Source of the DNA: Erythrocercus mccallii
Lineage: Eukaryota > Chordata > Aves > Passeriformes > Dicruridae
Assembly (NCBI GenBank): GCA_013397435.1
Contig: VZRG01000295.1
Coordinates: forward strand, 458,817-522,816
Direction: 5' to 3'
DNA length: 64,000 nucleotides
Shown piece after piece: positions 25,601-37,739 of the stretch. The notes below the pieces were generated by a model that saw only the letters and a list, made by a program, of their open reading frames with translations, was not told where the DNA came from and did no database searches. Each line of letters starts with the position of its first letter. Positions within the stretch are counted from its first letter, which is position 1. Made by a program: the position numbers and the translations under genes.

Positions 25601-28439
25601 AACATAACATACCTGAGGAACCGACTAGAAGCTGATGCCACAGAGAAAACTGCTCTTCTGATGTGCAAGAAGTATGGCCTGTGAGTGTGTGCATCAGGGC
25701 AAAGGAATCTGAGTCATGAAATGCATTTCAATGATATTATACGTCTGTTTAAGATTCCTCTTCTCCTGCCATTGAAATTTTGTTCACCACTTTGTGCTGG
25801 AAGCAGTACTAGTTTCTTATACTTGCTTTGAGACCTGTGAACACTTGTAGATAAATTTGTGGTAAGGAAAATACTAATTTTCTCATAAATTTCTGTTTAA
25901 TCTAAAGGAATTTCTTGAAGGAATAGCTATTTAGTATTTAATTATATTGGAAGTCTTTGACCAATATACAGTAGCCCTGTCTTCAAGATTATTATTTTCC
26001 ATTTGTAAATCAGGACATTTTGTCAACATGTACTCTTTGGCCAAGAGAATGGGATGTCTTTGTTGGAGCCACACATAAATTATTACTTTGGCTATTGTAA
26101 ATCTTTTTTTAGCAACTTATTCAAATGCAGCATGTATCCTCCAGCTTCATACATGTTCCAAATGTTGTAGAGCCAAAATCCATGTAAAGGATTGATAAAG
26201 CTTTGATTTATTTAGCTACCTACACTTGTGCCTAATTTTACCACAGGAATAATTATATGTGACCTTACAGAACTCAAATTAAACCCTCTAGGCCTCAGAA
26301 CAGAGTTATCTGACCATAACTTTTTAAAGCAGAAATAATTTTGTGCAAGTCTGGAGTCAATACTGCTAACATAATTCCTGCCAAGCACCAGCTCATCCCA
26401 CAAGATATATTGGCAAAACTGCCCTTGATCTACAGATACAGTGCAGTACAAATAAGTGTGGGAGTCTGCATTTTTGTGGATAAATGGCTTCTCAGTTTAA
26501 TTGTTATTTTGGGCTCTGATTTTGGTTGATTGCTACTTCTCTGTGCAACCAGCTCAGCCTTTCGAAAGATAAGTAGATACAAGATTTTGACTCATGTTTA
26601 CATTCTCTGTATTTCCAGTGGCTGAATATTTTGAGATAGTTTTTTTCATTAGCATTTTTCCCAGTTAATATTTAATTTAAGTATAAATATAACCTGTAAC
26701 CCGTGGGCTTTTGTATTAGTAAAAATACTAGCAGTCCTCTGAAAGCTCTCATGCTAGGTCTCTAGAAATAGATGACTTCAGAGACCTCTTACTTCAGAAT
26801 CATATACTAAACACAGTATTCCTGTAGTCATATGACTGTTCAGAAACACAAACATAGTTTATGCAGATTTGACTTGCTAGATTTTAAGCATCATTCTGTA
26901 TTTTTTCTGTTTATTTTGTTTTAAAGCATCTAAACAGTATCAGGAAATATATTGCAGTGAAAGAAAAAGAATGATTTACAAAGCTGAGAAAGTTAATCTG
27001 TACACTTTAATGGAAGAAACAATAAAAAGACATAAGGCATTTTATTCCAAGAATGATAATAAATGTATTTTTCCATATCCTATAATCTGTTACCTCAGTG
27101 TAGTGACTTTAGTACTCAAAAGTGTCTGAGTTAATTGTTCTGTAATTCATTTTTTACCAGTTTAACTCTTTGAATCTTAATCAAGCAGATATTAGTTGGG
27201 AGCAGTGTTAAATTTTAATTGTTTACTCTTTAAAGACTATACCTAAAAGTTGCTTATTCCTTTAAGAAAAAAATATATGGCCCCTTTTAGGTCAAGGTTA
27301 ATAGAAAAATACCGTTCGCTTTTTATTCCAGAATTAACAGAACAGATACATATATATCTCAACACAAAATAAAATGATTATATAAACATAACAGTGGAAA
27401 TATATATCTCCACTTACATTGGTTAGAAGGCTTGCACATCATAACAAGACAATTCTGTTTTCTAATACGGAATTTCAACAAGTACATAAAGGCCTGATTA
27501 TCTCACTATGTTTCATCTCATTCCTACTCCTTTTACCAAATGTCATTTATCACTGGTCATTTCTAAGAGCTCTCTTTTTTTTTTTCAGTAACTTTGTCAC
27601 TTCTAACTGACACATCTCTGGAAACGGGAAACTTGATATTTTCTTAAAATACCTTGATTTGTCTTGACTTTGCAAAATGTCCTCTTTAGAATCAACCTCT
27701 GTCAGTCCCCATGGGTACTGTAAAATCAATCCAAGCAGGCTTACGGGGTGGCTGTATTGAATATTCTCCATGTCTTTGACTTGAGCATCTTTCAGCAGGA
27801 TGGACCTTCTTCACTAGGCCTCCAGAGAGAAGCCTGAAATGCCAGGAGCAGTTTCTTTGGGATGTTTATCCAGTTACAAATGACCTATGTCTCAAGTTAT
27901 TTTGTTTCCTTGTTGATTTTCCAGAAATGTAAAATACTCTGCATCTTCTGCACAGTTGCAGCTCAGCAGATCTGTTGTTTTGTGCAAAGGAAGAAAAAAA
28001 CATGTTAAGAAAACCCTAGCCATTGGAGAAATTATTCGAGTGTACCTATTTGTTTTTATTTAGGTGACCTATATGATGTTGCATGTTGTCCTTTCTAAGA
28101 GGACAAAAAGCTTAGGAAATGTCAATGCCTTTTATAGCTCTATAGGGTTATGTCTGTTGTGTGTGTACATGCACACACACTCACATCCATAGAAGAGAGG
28201 AAGTCATTTTATTTTACCCAAATCAGCTACTTAAGTAAATTGAGATATATAGAATTTACCAATGAAATGAGCGATTTGATGTGAATAAAAGAGGTGGTGT
28301 GTTGTAAATCAGTACTGACAGCCAAATGGGAAAAATTGACAGAGCACTGTAATCACTCCCAACATCCACTGAAGTTATTGATCCAAAACCTCTATAATCC
28401 CCTTCACATAACACAAGCAATTTCATATAATACCTGTAA
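22627..28439. other. AT-rich non-coding sequence
   Basis: No gene is recognised. Frames of up to 108 codons around 23,240-23,825 occur on both strands and give no familiar protein. A short (AT)n run lies at 24,575-24,590. The stretch 27,120-27,340 has a varied, AT-rich texture (TTAATTGTT, TTTAATTGTTTAC and an AGGTCAAGGTTA nuclear-receptor-like word at about 27,290) and could be a conserved element, without proof. Confidence 0.5.
24575..24590. repeat. (AT)n microsatellite
   Basis: Eight alternating AT units stand in AT-rich sequence. Confidence 0.9.
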
Positions 28440-28560
28440 TAACAGTGCATTCAAACTCAAGTAGCCATCAGAAGCTTTGTATCTAATGGCAAAGCAGGCC
28501 TCTGCTGAGTAAGTGTAACAACTAGAGCACAAAAACGCCAATGACTCTTGCCTTTCATAG

Positions 28561-28691
28561 GTAGCGGCCTGCGATAAGAGCTAGTTCAGAAGATAAACAG
28601 TTCCCAACGCCGAGGAAAATGAGCTATTAATTGCCCTCTTGCTAAAGACATCATAAAGGCCCTAAAGCCCTGGGTGCAAAACAGGGAGAAG
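28561..28691 (+). other. possible non-coding or poison exon inside the conserved block
   Basis: A pyrimidine-rich stretch ending in an acceptor (ctcttgcctttcatag, ending 28,560) is followed 131 bases later by a good donor, AAG then GTAAGC (28,692 onward). All three forward frames of the enclosed segment meet a stop within about 25 bases of the start. If spliced, it would be a non-coding exon of a long RNA or a premature-stop (poison) exon. Both splice sites could equally be chance words in an enhancer. Confidence 0.2.
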
Positions 28692-28914
28692 GTAAGCAGG
28701 ATTTGGGGACTGATAATGCCCCAGTGCTATCCACGCGGCAGCGATCTGATGTTAATTACAAGAGGGGAAGGAGGGCTGAGAGGTATTTAGCTTCTGGGTC
28801 ATTACATCCTTCCCAGGTGTTTTTCCCATGAAATGTTCCACCAGTTTTACAAGCTCCTTCTCTGGCTGATGGATTATTCCACTGCCTTATCAAAGCTTTG
28901 CCAGCTCCTCATTA

Positions 28915-28946
28915 ATATATAGAGCGAGCGGCGCGGTTCTATATAT
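28915..28946. repeat. inverted repeat with CpG-rich spacer
   Basis: ATATATAGA (28,915-28,923) and TCTATATAT (28,938-28,946) are exact reverse complements, separated by the 14-base spacer GCGAGCGGCGCGGT with four CpGs. The whole unit lies at the core of the candidate enhancer. It could form a cruciform or be two mirrored AT-rich sites flanking a GC-rich site. Confidence 0.8.
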
Positions 28947-29160
28947 CATTGTCTTCTTCTTGGGGAGGGCTAATCAGTCAGGCATTATCAGCCCGTCAGC
29001 AGAAGGCAGGCAATCAGGCCTGACAGCGGAGAATCATGGGAGAGCAGGGAAGGTTAAATGAGGCTGACAGTTGTGATAATGATGATTATACTATAAATTA
29101 AGATATGATGATAAAGGAGAATAAAAGACACAATCTGAAGCAATATTTGGTTTAACATGT

Positions 29161-29345
29161 CTCTCTTTTTCGGTACTGTTAAATGGCCATAACATTTATC
29201 ACGCTGAACAAGAATGGACATTTAACTACCATGATAAAATAGGACAGCATCAGATTGAAAACCCAACAAGTTGTGATTATTGTGTCAGGCACTTTTCCAC
29301 TGGTTGAAAAAACTGGAGATAGAGCATATGTTATAATCATTCATG
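29161..29345. promoter_or_regulatory. possible continuation of the conserved element
   Basis: The texture of the preceding block continues, with words such as GGCCATAACATTTATCACG and TAACTACCATGATAAAATAG and no low-complexity drift. It may belong to the same conserved element or be a separate one. The stretch 29,500-29,690 (with AGTAGCTGATTTGG and CAGGTGGTAAAATTAAG) looks similar but is weaker. Confidence 0.35.
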
Positions 29346-32300
29346 CATTATTCTGCAGAATGAAAAGAAAATAGATCTATTTTAGAAATGTCTTCCAGAC
29401 TTCTAGATAAAAAAAAATCCAAAAGGAAAAAATTAATATATTCTCCTGCTTCCAAGATCGTTTTTATCAATGAAACTATAGGAACATAAGTGATAGTTCT
29501 TCCCTGCCACCTCCTCATAATGAATGCATGTATTTATTAGTAGCTGATTTGGAGGATTTGTAATTGTTTCACTGTTAGTCTGTTATTAAACAAAACACTG
29601 TAAATGAAATTACAACATCAACATGTCATTTTCAAAGATCACTGTCTTGTCAGGTGGTAAAATTAAGTAGGTTCACACAGGTGAAATCAAACAAGAGCTG
29701 GCATGGTTTGACTGTAGGAGCGTATGCAATACTGTGGATGTCATGCAACTGTTTGGTTGTTTGCTAACACAGGTGGACTACATATGTATCATTTGTTTAT
29801 GATGTTTGTGTTTAGGGTGCTTAACAATCCTAAATAAATATCATCAGCCTGTGAGAAGGAGAATGATGCTCATTAGCAGTTTAAGCCGTGTCCCAGGCCC
29901 TGTACACTCACATGGGCAGCCAGACCAGGCTGAGTAGAGAGTGCTCTGTCCCTGGATGTGCTTACCATGTACTGCAGAAAAGGAAAAGTTTGGGAGGGGA
30001 AGTGCAAAACCGCCCTGTTGAAAAACCACATAATTTAGAACAAGCTGAACAGAAACACTCTGCTTCCTGCAGATATGCTATAGAAATTATTATCTATATA
30101 CATAAAGATATTTGTAGAAAACAAATGTTTATGGTTTGCACAAATATATAATTTTTGTGTCCATAGAGCCAACTGTGATCCTGTTGCCAAGGCAAAGCCT
30201 CAGACCAAGCCAATAGCCTAAAGCTATAATCTTAATAACTGTTTTGTACATGAATACCTAAGTATATTTTTCTGTAATGCACTCATAAGTCATTCATCTC
30301 TATCCATGATACTCTTGCAAATATGAGCAAGGAGATAATTTGATAAATCACTGTATTATTTGTTGCCACTTGATCTGTGCCAGTGGTGCTTTTTTACTAG
30401 ATATGAAAGAAGAATAAATTTCAATTAATGTATGCTGTATTAATGTGATAGTGCAGGAGAGAGAAATGAATATTTTAAAAGTTCTCAGCTTTATATTCTC
30501 CATCTCTTCTTTATTACCTCAGATTGGAAAGGATTCACAGTATAAAAACTGATTATTAATTGTAAAAGTGATTGAGTTGACTGCACAAGTCCAAGACAAA
30601 ATCATTTGCTTTACAAATTAAACAAAGTTAGTCCACAATAAGCCTTCCATGAAACATGACTTCTCTGGAATCTGCTCAGACACTATAGTGATGGCAGTCA
30701 CTTAAGTGCCTTAGACAAACAGAAATCTTTGCTGTGATTATAGTGATTACCTTTTCTGCAGTGACTGACTCAATGGAAATAAAACCTATTTTGTAGCAGG
30801 TAAAAAAAAAATAGAAAAACCCAAAAAACAACAGAACCCACACAACCAAAAAAAGCCACCTTGAAACAATTGCTGCAGTGTTGTTTTTCACTGGAAATGG
30901 CCTATTCTCTAATGCACTTTAGAACAGTATTTTTATTATTTTATCAATTTGATTTACCAGAGCCTTGAAAATTGCACACATTTCTCTCATACAGAAGTAA
31001 AGCAAGGAACGCAGATGAGTTTATAAACCTGACAGCCTGTAATGGAAATGCTTATGCAACCAGCACTCTCTGGCTGTGTAGTCTGTGCCTCAGAAAAACC
31101 CAAAGATATTCATTACTAGAGGACAAGAGCATGGAAAAATACAAAGAAAGAATTGTGATCAAATGGAATATCCTAATGCATCCTCCTAGGCTTTATTTGT
31201 GTTTCTTTTCTGTAATGATACACGGCACTTTGCCTTGTTTCAATTTGAAACATGCTATTGCATCTGAATAAAATCACTAGTGTTTTTCATGAAGATAAGG
31301 ATTTTGTTTTGCTATTTATCCTGTCTAAGATCAGGATTTTATTAAAGGAGCAATGCTGCTTCAGAGACTTTCTCCCTAGCTTGTTCCATCAATTCAAATG
31401 CACGCTGAAGATATATTTGCAAGACTTCAGTCCAACAAACCAGGATGCTTTAGTGTGATAATATATTTCTTCTAAGAGGCAGAGAGGGTGCAGTCAGGAA
31501 AGAGGAAGGATACCAGTGCAAGGATTATGACTACATATTTTAGGGAGATCCACTGCTGGAGTCAAAACACTCTGTGCATGATCAGATTGAACTAGAATTC
31601 TTAGAAAATGGTAATAAAACACAACCTTCCCCTCTGCCTTTCCCACTCCAGCTGTAGGTACCATCTAAATAAGCTGAAGTTATTAGGTGGGCTGGTTGAG
31701 GAAGTGCTTGTTAAAAAAAAAAAAAAAAAAGTTGTTTTCCAAGCTTTTATTCATTTGCAGGTCACAAGTTGTGGAGTTTATAATATATGTTGGGATTAAT
31801 ATCACTGAGGTTAGATGTTCCATGCAGACGATGACCAAACTGAGGTCCAATTCAAGACATATCAAATTAAATTTCAGATTTCCTAGTGGGAAATAGTAAC
31901 TCCACTGAATTCATTTGGGATTTTGCAATTCACTGGATTTCTTCTGTGGAGACTTTAATACACATCCTTGGGGCCTAGATGCTAAGGTTCAAGAACAGGG
32001 ATCCTTTGTTTTCTTTCCAACTTCTTCCCTCTCTTTCCCAGCCACTCCCCCTTAATGGCCCAGGTACGTAGAGTGTATCCCCCCAGGAGATGGCCACTGC
32101 TAAAGCTGGACAAGTCTGAAATGCTTGGCTGAGGCTCATTAGTCCTGTTATAAAAACACAACTGGAAGTGTGGTTCATCATTTGGCAGTAAGGTTCTAAT
32201 TTTGGAGCACAGGAGGCTGCAGACAGGAAAATATCTTGTTCCTTATTCCATTTTATTAACTTTGTTTTGTTCGCTTGAGCCTAGTACTGTGTAAGACTTT

Positions 32301-32429
32301 GAATAATCACAGCTGTACAGGTAGCTCCAGTGGAGTGAATGAGGGGCTTTTTCAAGGGCTCTGCTCCCTGCAGAAATGATTTGTACCTCTGCCTGATTGT
32401 CACTAACAGAAAATGAGAAATAGGAACAT
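29346..32429. other. non-coding sequence with scattered conserved-looking stretches
   Basis: No gene is recognised. Frames of 60-99 codons are scattered without familiar products. A dense, varied stretch at about 30,230-30,540 contains repeated TTAATG words (CAATTAATGTATGCTGTATTAATG is seen in two overlapping parts) and could be regulatory. An A18 run occurs at 31,713-31,730. Confidence 0.45.
31713..31730. repeat. poly(A) run, 18 bases
   Basis: An uninterrupted A18 tract. No retroposon body was recognised immediately upstream, and no AATAAA sits at the usual distance, so a simple microsatellite is the best reading. Confidence 0.9.
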
Positions 32430-32960
32430 TCAATGCAAAGTAATGTGTTCTGTACAATTACTGGATTAATAATTTTATTCCATTACTGTGTGGGGAGAGA
32501 GGACATCAGGTTGAAGATCTGCAATTCTAGTATATTTCTAAGCGTCCTGTTAAGAGAGTGAGCAAGGGTCAGGAAACTTAATTATGCCATAACTAGATAG
32601 AAATTGCCAAGTGATAAAAAGAAACATCCAGCCAGATTCAGCAGGAAATTACAGCTTTAATAATATAGCATAATGCCTACTTCTATACAATTATTGGAGA
32701 GACCCTGAATGATTTTAAATAACAGGCTTGGTTTTCCAGTAACGACAGGGGGAAAAAAATCTGAAAATGGCATTTTGCATTTTGCTGTAAATATTTTTCT
32801 GAGGTTTTGAGGTTTTTTTAAAAAGACTGAATTATTAAAAATCTCATATTTACTCTTGGTAATGTGGAAATGCTGTTATTCTGAAATGAGAGAAAGGTTA
32901 TATTTATGGAGGAATTTGTATTTGTGGAAATTAAGCCTGTGGAATCATTATTTTAGTGTA
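32430..32960. promoter_or_regulatory. possible conserved non-coding element (weak)
   Basis: The stretch is AT-rich but not simple, with dense homeodomain-like words: GGATTAATAATTTTATTCC near 32,463, CTTAATTATGCC near 32,578, and AATTATTGGAG near 32,690. It contains no transposon signature and no open frame. It lies 3.5 kb from the stronger candidate enhancer, and vertebrate regulatory deserts often carry such clusters. Support is textural only. Confidence 0.25.
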
Positions 32961-35900
32961 TTGTGCTTATTGTATTTCTAATTTTGAAAGAGAAAAGCAA
33001 AGTGCACTGAAATTTATATTAAAACTCAGGACTAAGTATTTTTGTTTTACAAATTCCAGCGTTTTTTCCACACTCTGACCATGTTAGTGTCCAATATCTC
33101 CCCAGTATTCTTTCAGTAAAATGTTTATGAACAGATTAAAGATTTCCTTGCATGGTGATACAGGACTTCCTTATAAATTTTGTAGTCTTTATGAAAGATA
33201 AAAAAATACTATTTTAGTATAAAAAACCCTCTTCATCCTAATGAGAAGCAGCTCTTTTTTTTTTCTTTCCCCTCTCAGATGAAATAGGATATTTTAAATA
33301 TTAAACTCTTATCACCTTTGTAAACACTGCATGTGATATTAAGGCCTTTTGCAATATACGTGTATGTGTTTGTCCATTTATTTCTAATGTAAGAAAGAAA
33401 AGTCATTTCTGGTACTACCCAGGAGAGCCCAGCATTTCATTTTGTATTCTGAGGATGCAGATTAATCAACCTGACTCTCTTACCCAGGGCTAGCCATTCT
33501 GCTTAGAAATCTGCATATCTGCATATTACTGTTCTTCCCTGAATTTAATTTCCTACAGGAGCTGATATTAATCACCCTGTTTAAACAGAGGGGATTTGGG
33601 GTCTATACAAATATGACTTTTTTTATGGAAGTTGTAGAATATTTTCTCCTTTTTCATTATTATTTAAAGAGACAATAGCATGGTACTTTAAAGCAAACTA
33701 TAGGAGATTATTTTTGTTTATTTGAGCTCATATATATTTAGTTTAGATTTTAATCATAAAATATAGCACACCAAGAAAACTGTTCTATGTTTTTCCTTCC
33801 AGAGTCTGCCTTCCCTGCCTAGAAAATTCCTCCAGATTTCATTGCATATGATGAAAGGGAGTTGGGCCATGCATGTCTCTAATACATCCTAGCTGAGAAA
33901 GTTTATTTGAACCCTTTATGTAAAACGTGTACCAGTTTCATTGCTTGAATATCAAGTGCTACACAAGCAAGCAAGCATTTCTGTACTTCTGTTTTGCAAC
34001 TGGTGAACCAGGAGGAGAAACTTTGTTGATTTATCAGATCAACACTGAAATCCATAAGGCAGACATGGCTTCTCTTGTGGATTTCAGTGGCCCCACATCC
34101 TCGGCAGGCACCAGGGGAAGTACACGAGATGTGACACTGTCACTGAGGGGTGGGAGGAGGAAATTAGCATGGTTGTCTCCCCATCCTTTGCCAGGTAAAT
34201 CTGTATCTATAGAAGGCCACTGGTCCTGTCTGCACGCAGTCACAAAATTTGGTCAAATAGGGAATCCTCATGGCTGATAACTCTTTGTTGTCTGCAGGAG
34301 AGAACAAAAGAAATTTCAGGAAGGCAGTGGCAGCAATGCTTTCACCATCCTACCTTAAAGCCCCTCCATATTTTGTGTTTGAAAGTGGAGAACAATGAAC
34401 TGTCACTGTGTGACTCCACTGATGTCAAGCCCATTGTATCAGGCAGGAATTCAGTCCAATCTGTCTGTCCCTCAGCCAGTATTACTTGGCATATTTTATT
34501 TTGGCTGCCAAGACTGGGCTTATGGTCCAAGCACAAACAACTCAGAAGAACAACATGCTTGGAAATATATGCCTGCATACCCCAAGAGCCTGTGCCAGCT
34601 GGAAAAACAGAGCATACATCAGCTACTGACTAGATATACTGCCTATGTTAAAAAATGAAGCTGCTATCCAGACTTTTGTTTGAGTTTACACCCTGGCCTA
34701 TTGTGGCACTCGAGGTTAATATGGATTGGCACCTCCTCTACAGAGCTCTCTGATGCAGCTCTGAAAAGGGTGGGACTTCCTTTTTCTTTTTTAGGAAGGT
34801 TAAGGTCTTTCATAGCCTTCTATCAAAGCAGTGCTTTTCTGTCTGTCATTGTAACCCAAAACCTCTTGAAGAGAAATTCAACATTGCATCCATCCTGCTT
34901 TCTCAGTCAGAAAATACATACATGCTTTGAGTTGGGGAAAAATTTAAACATAGAACTGTTGACTGTTTTCCAGTCAACACAAGTACAGAACAGGTAAAAT
35001 GGTGAGAAAATTTTCACATAAAATGTGATATGAACCAGTCCCTTTATTTACAGATTTCTAACCAGATATGGTCTGGTTTCTATTCAAGCTCCTGGTTCTG
35101 CAAATTGTGTTACAAATTCCAGAGAGGTTATATTGCCAACACTTTCACTGGGTTTGCTTGGGCAAATAGATTGGGGTGCCACAATGTATAATCAAAGCAG
35201 GTATTTGTAACTCTTTGATAAATAGTGATTTTATTTTTCATTTCTAAATCAAAATTGAATGTGAGGTTGATATAAATACTTTTTTCTTTTTCTTCAAATT
35301 TCTTCTTTCCTCTTCAACTTCTAGAAATTCTTTCCTATTTTAGAAAACTTTTGTAATAAGGTAAAAAGATACCCAGTCATTTTGACTAACACAAGATTTT
35401 TCTGGGGGATTTATTATCAGAGGTCTTGGCATCAGTCTGAAGAGATTACTGGTATTCATATCATTCTTCCTGAACACCTAGGCTACTATACTTTCATTGC
35501 CTGTTACAAATCACAAGGCTATCACCCTGGGCAAATAACAGCTTAGCATGTTTATCTGTCTGTGCTAATAGCATTTCATTTGAAGTCTTAAAAGTCACAA
35601 GTGGCTTAAAAGGGCACTATTACATGACTTCACATTTTATTGCAAAATGACATGGTCCAGTTTCATTTGTTCTGCTTTGAAGTGTTCTTGTCCCTTGGCT
35701 GCCTGACTGCAGCCTTTTCCTATTCAAAGTTGGAGCACAATCCCCTTGAACCAAGATACTGGCTTCTCTAGACAACAGGGAGAACTTCACTTGTAAAAAT
35801 ACCATTTTTGAGCTTAGTTGTTTGCCTTCCACTCTTGTAATATTATCCACTGTTATTTGCTTTAGTGCTAGCTTTCCTGTAAAGTAAAAGATTATGTAAA

Positions 35901-37739
35901 ATTACAGTTTTGTAATTAACGTACAGTACTTGTGTGTTAATACAATAAGCTGCATTCACACGGAAGCTAGAACTGAAAATTATTTAAAGTATTAAAATAG
36001 TGTTCTGTATCCATGTAGAAACACAGAAAAGTGTGTAAAGGTGAGAGTCTGGACTGAATATATTCTTTCTGACATTTGATAGTCTTTATTTAATTAAAAC
36101 TAAAAATGTTTTAGTCTTTAAAATTGTGTACCTGAACTGTTTTGTAGGAAATACAAAACGCAAAATAAAGCACAGTCAGTGTATATAAATACGGGCAGAT
36201 ACTGATATAGTTTGCTGAATCAGCACCAAAGACAAATGTGTATTTTACTTTTTTTTCTGTCAAAGGTCTTTTGAGACAGGATTAGAAGCACTAGAAAAAG
36301 ACCCACTCTCATCTAAGGGGAAAATCATGTCATATTGCTAGAGGCAAATAATAATAGAGAATTCTTTCTGATGCAAATCTAAAGTCTTTTCATGCAACTA
36401 TAGTAACTGAAAACTTGGTTCACAAAGTTCCTTACCGGCCACCTGGAACCTAACTTCTGAGCATACTATGAGTACCGCATGCTGATTTGGAATAGAAGTG
36501 TTTACGTTTTGTGAACTTCTGAGGAAATCTCAGAACATTTAGGAAAAAGTCCTTATGTTCTACTTGTGCTTATTTGAGCAAATTTTATAACACATATTTT
36601 ACTTAGTACAAGAGTAAAAAAGGCAGAACTGGCACACTAAATTGAATTCTAAAGTATTTTAATCACAGAATTAATTTTCACAGTGCTTTTCGCAAGAATC
36701 CTCTGGTATAATATACGTGGTGTGAAAAAAATGCATATTTAATCTAGGTACAAAACAAATGCCAACATTTTGTTTCATAGCAAATATTGTCATCTGAAAA
36801 TATGCCTGACTGAAGTTAACATGCTTACACCACGATTTTGCAATAGCAGGTATGAGATTTTCTGTAAATAAATCCATCAAAAAGTAAAATGGGAAGGAAT
36901 TGTTCTGAATCAAATGATTATACCTGTAGAGCTTGTAACAAGGAGATATCTTACTGTTCTTTAAGAAACATGAGGCAGTGAGATGAGGCAATGACAAGAA
37001 TATTTTTTTATTTGAGTCTTCTTCTATAACCAGATTCTTATTTATTTTACTGAAATCAGAAAAGTGTTCCGATCTGCAAGAACCTGAGTGGGGGAGATGT
37101 ATGTCAGAAGAAAAGATAATTGATGGTAAACGTCAAATATTAAATCTTGATCTGGTTATTACCCAGCATATTAGCTATGTAAGAAGCTTAACAATTACAG
37201 CTATGATTGACTAGGTGGGATCCAAAATTCTAAATATCAACTGCCAGAAGGGATAATTATAACACATTAGCACCTGCGTGCTTAGACAAGATTGACAACT
37301 CCAGTCTAACATCTGCTTAATATCACTTTCATACTTTTCATATTTTTTTTTCTTTTAGAAAAGAATAACAAAGATTTTCTTGAAGCATAACAATAATTCA
37401 GCATCCATGTTACACATTCAGTTGATTATAGCTGCGTGTTGTCTTTGGTCATGTTTTGCACTGACACATTTAAAATTAAACAAAGCCTTTTTGGGATTAG
37501 ACAGCCACAGTTGTGGTATATTTTAGACAAAATGTACCTGTCAGAATCATTTGAAGAAATCCCAACAAGTGGGCTGCTCTACGATCAGCTGGGCTGGCCA
37601 ATGCAATTTAACAAAAAATTGAAATCGTGCTGGAAAAGAAAGGCCTTGCTTTCCCACAACAGGAGCAACAGAGAGAAGGAAATTTAGCATTCAGTACGAG
37701 CAGCTCAGTGAAGCTGCCCTGCTGGGCTCTTTGCAGGGG
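32961..37739. other. AT-rich non-coding sequence
   Basis: No gene is recognised. Around 33,960-35,000 the GC content rises and several frames of 70-116 codons open on both strands, but none is familiar and they overlap each other. The rest is AT-rich with short homopolymer runs. Confidence 0.5.
33509..33524. promoter_or_regulatory. tandem octamer-like words
   Basis: ATCTGCAT occurs twice head to tail (33,509-33,516 and 33,517-33,524). On the minus strand it reads ATGCAGAT, one base from the POU octamer ATGCAAAT. POU factors can bind such variants as dimers. A short tandem duplication by slippage is the plain alternative. Confidence 0.25.

Larger units (their letters stand above)
28440..29160. 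promoter_or_regulatory. candidate deeply conserved developmental enhancer
   Basis: This block differs sharply from the surrounding desert: mixed composition, no simple repeats, and a very high density of transcription-factor words. Visible sites include homeodomain cores (ATTAATTGCC at about 28,633, GTTAATTACA at 28,752, CTCATTAATA at 28,908), a TCF/LEF-type TATCAAAG (28,889) overlapping a GATA-like CTTATC, PBX/HOX-like TGATGGATTATT (about 28,868), and MEIS/TGIF-type TGACAG (29,021 and near 29,066). A run of TGAT/GATTAT words occurs near 29,070-29,090, and a 10-bp palindrome TCAGGCCTGA at 29,014-29,023. CpGs survive at 28,925-28,935 although the area is not a CpG island, which suggests constraint or lack of methylation. 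The texture is that of vertebrate ultraconserved elements near developmental regulators. I cannot name the target gene. All frames contain stops, so it is not a coding exon. Conservation is inferred, not measured. Confidence 0.62.

Noticed and set aside
28140..28185. GT/CA-rich segment as a Z-DNA or long microsatellite feature
   Set aside because: The alternating runs are only a few units long and interrupted, so they are not notable for a vertebrate genome.
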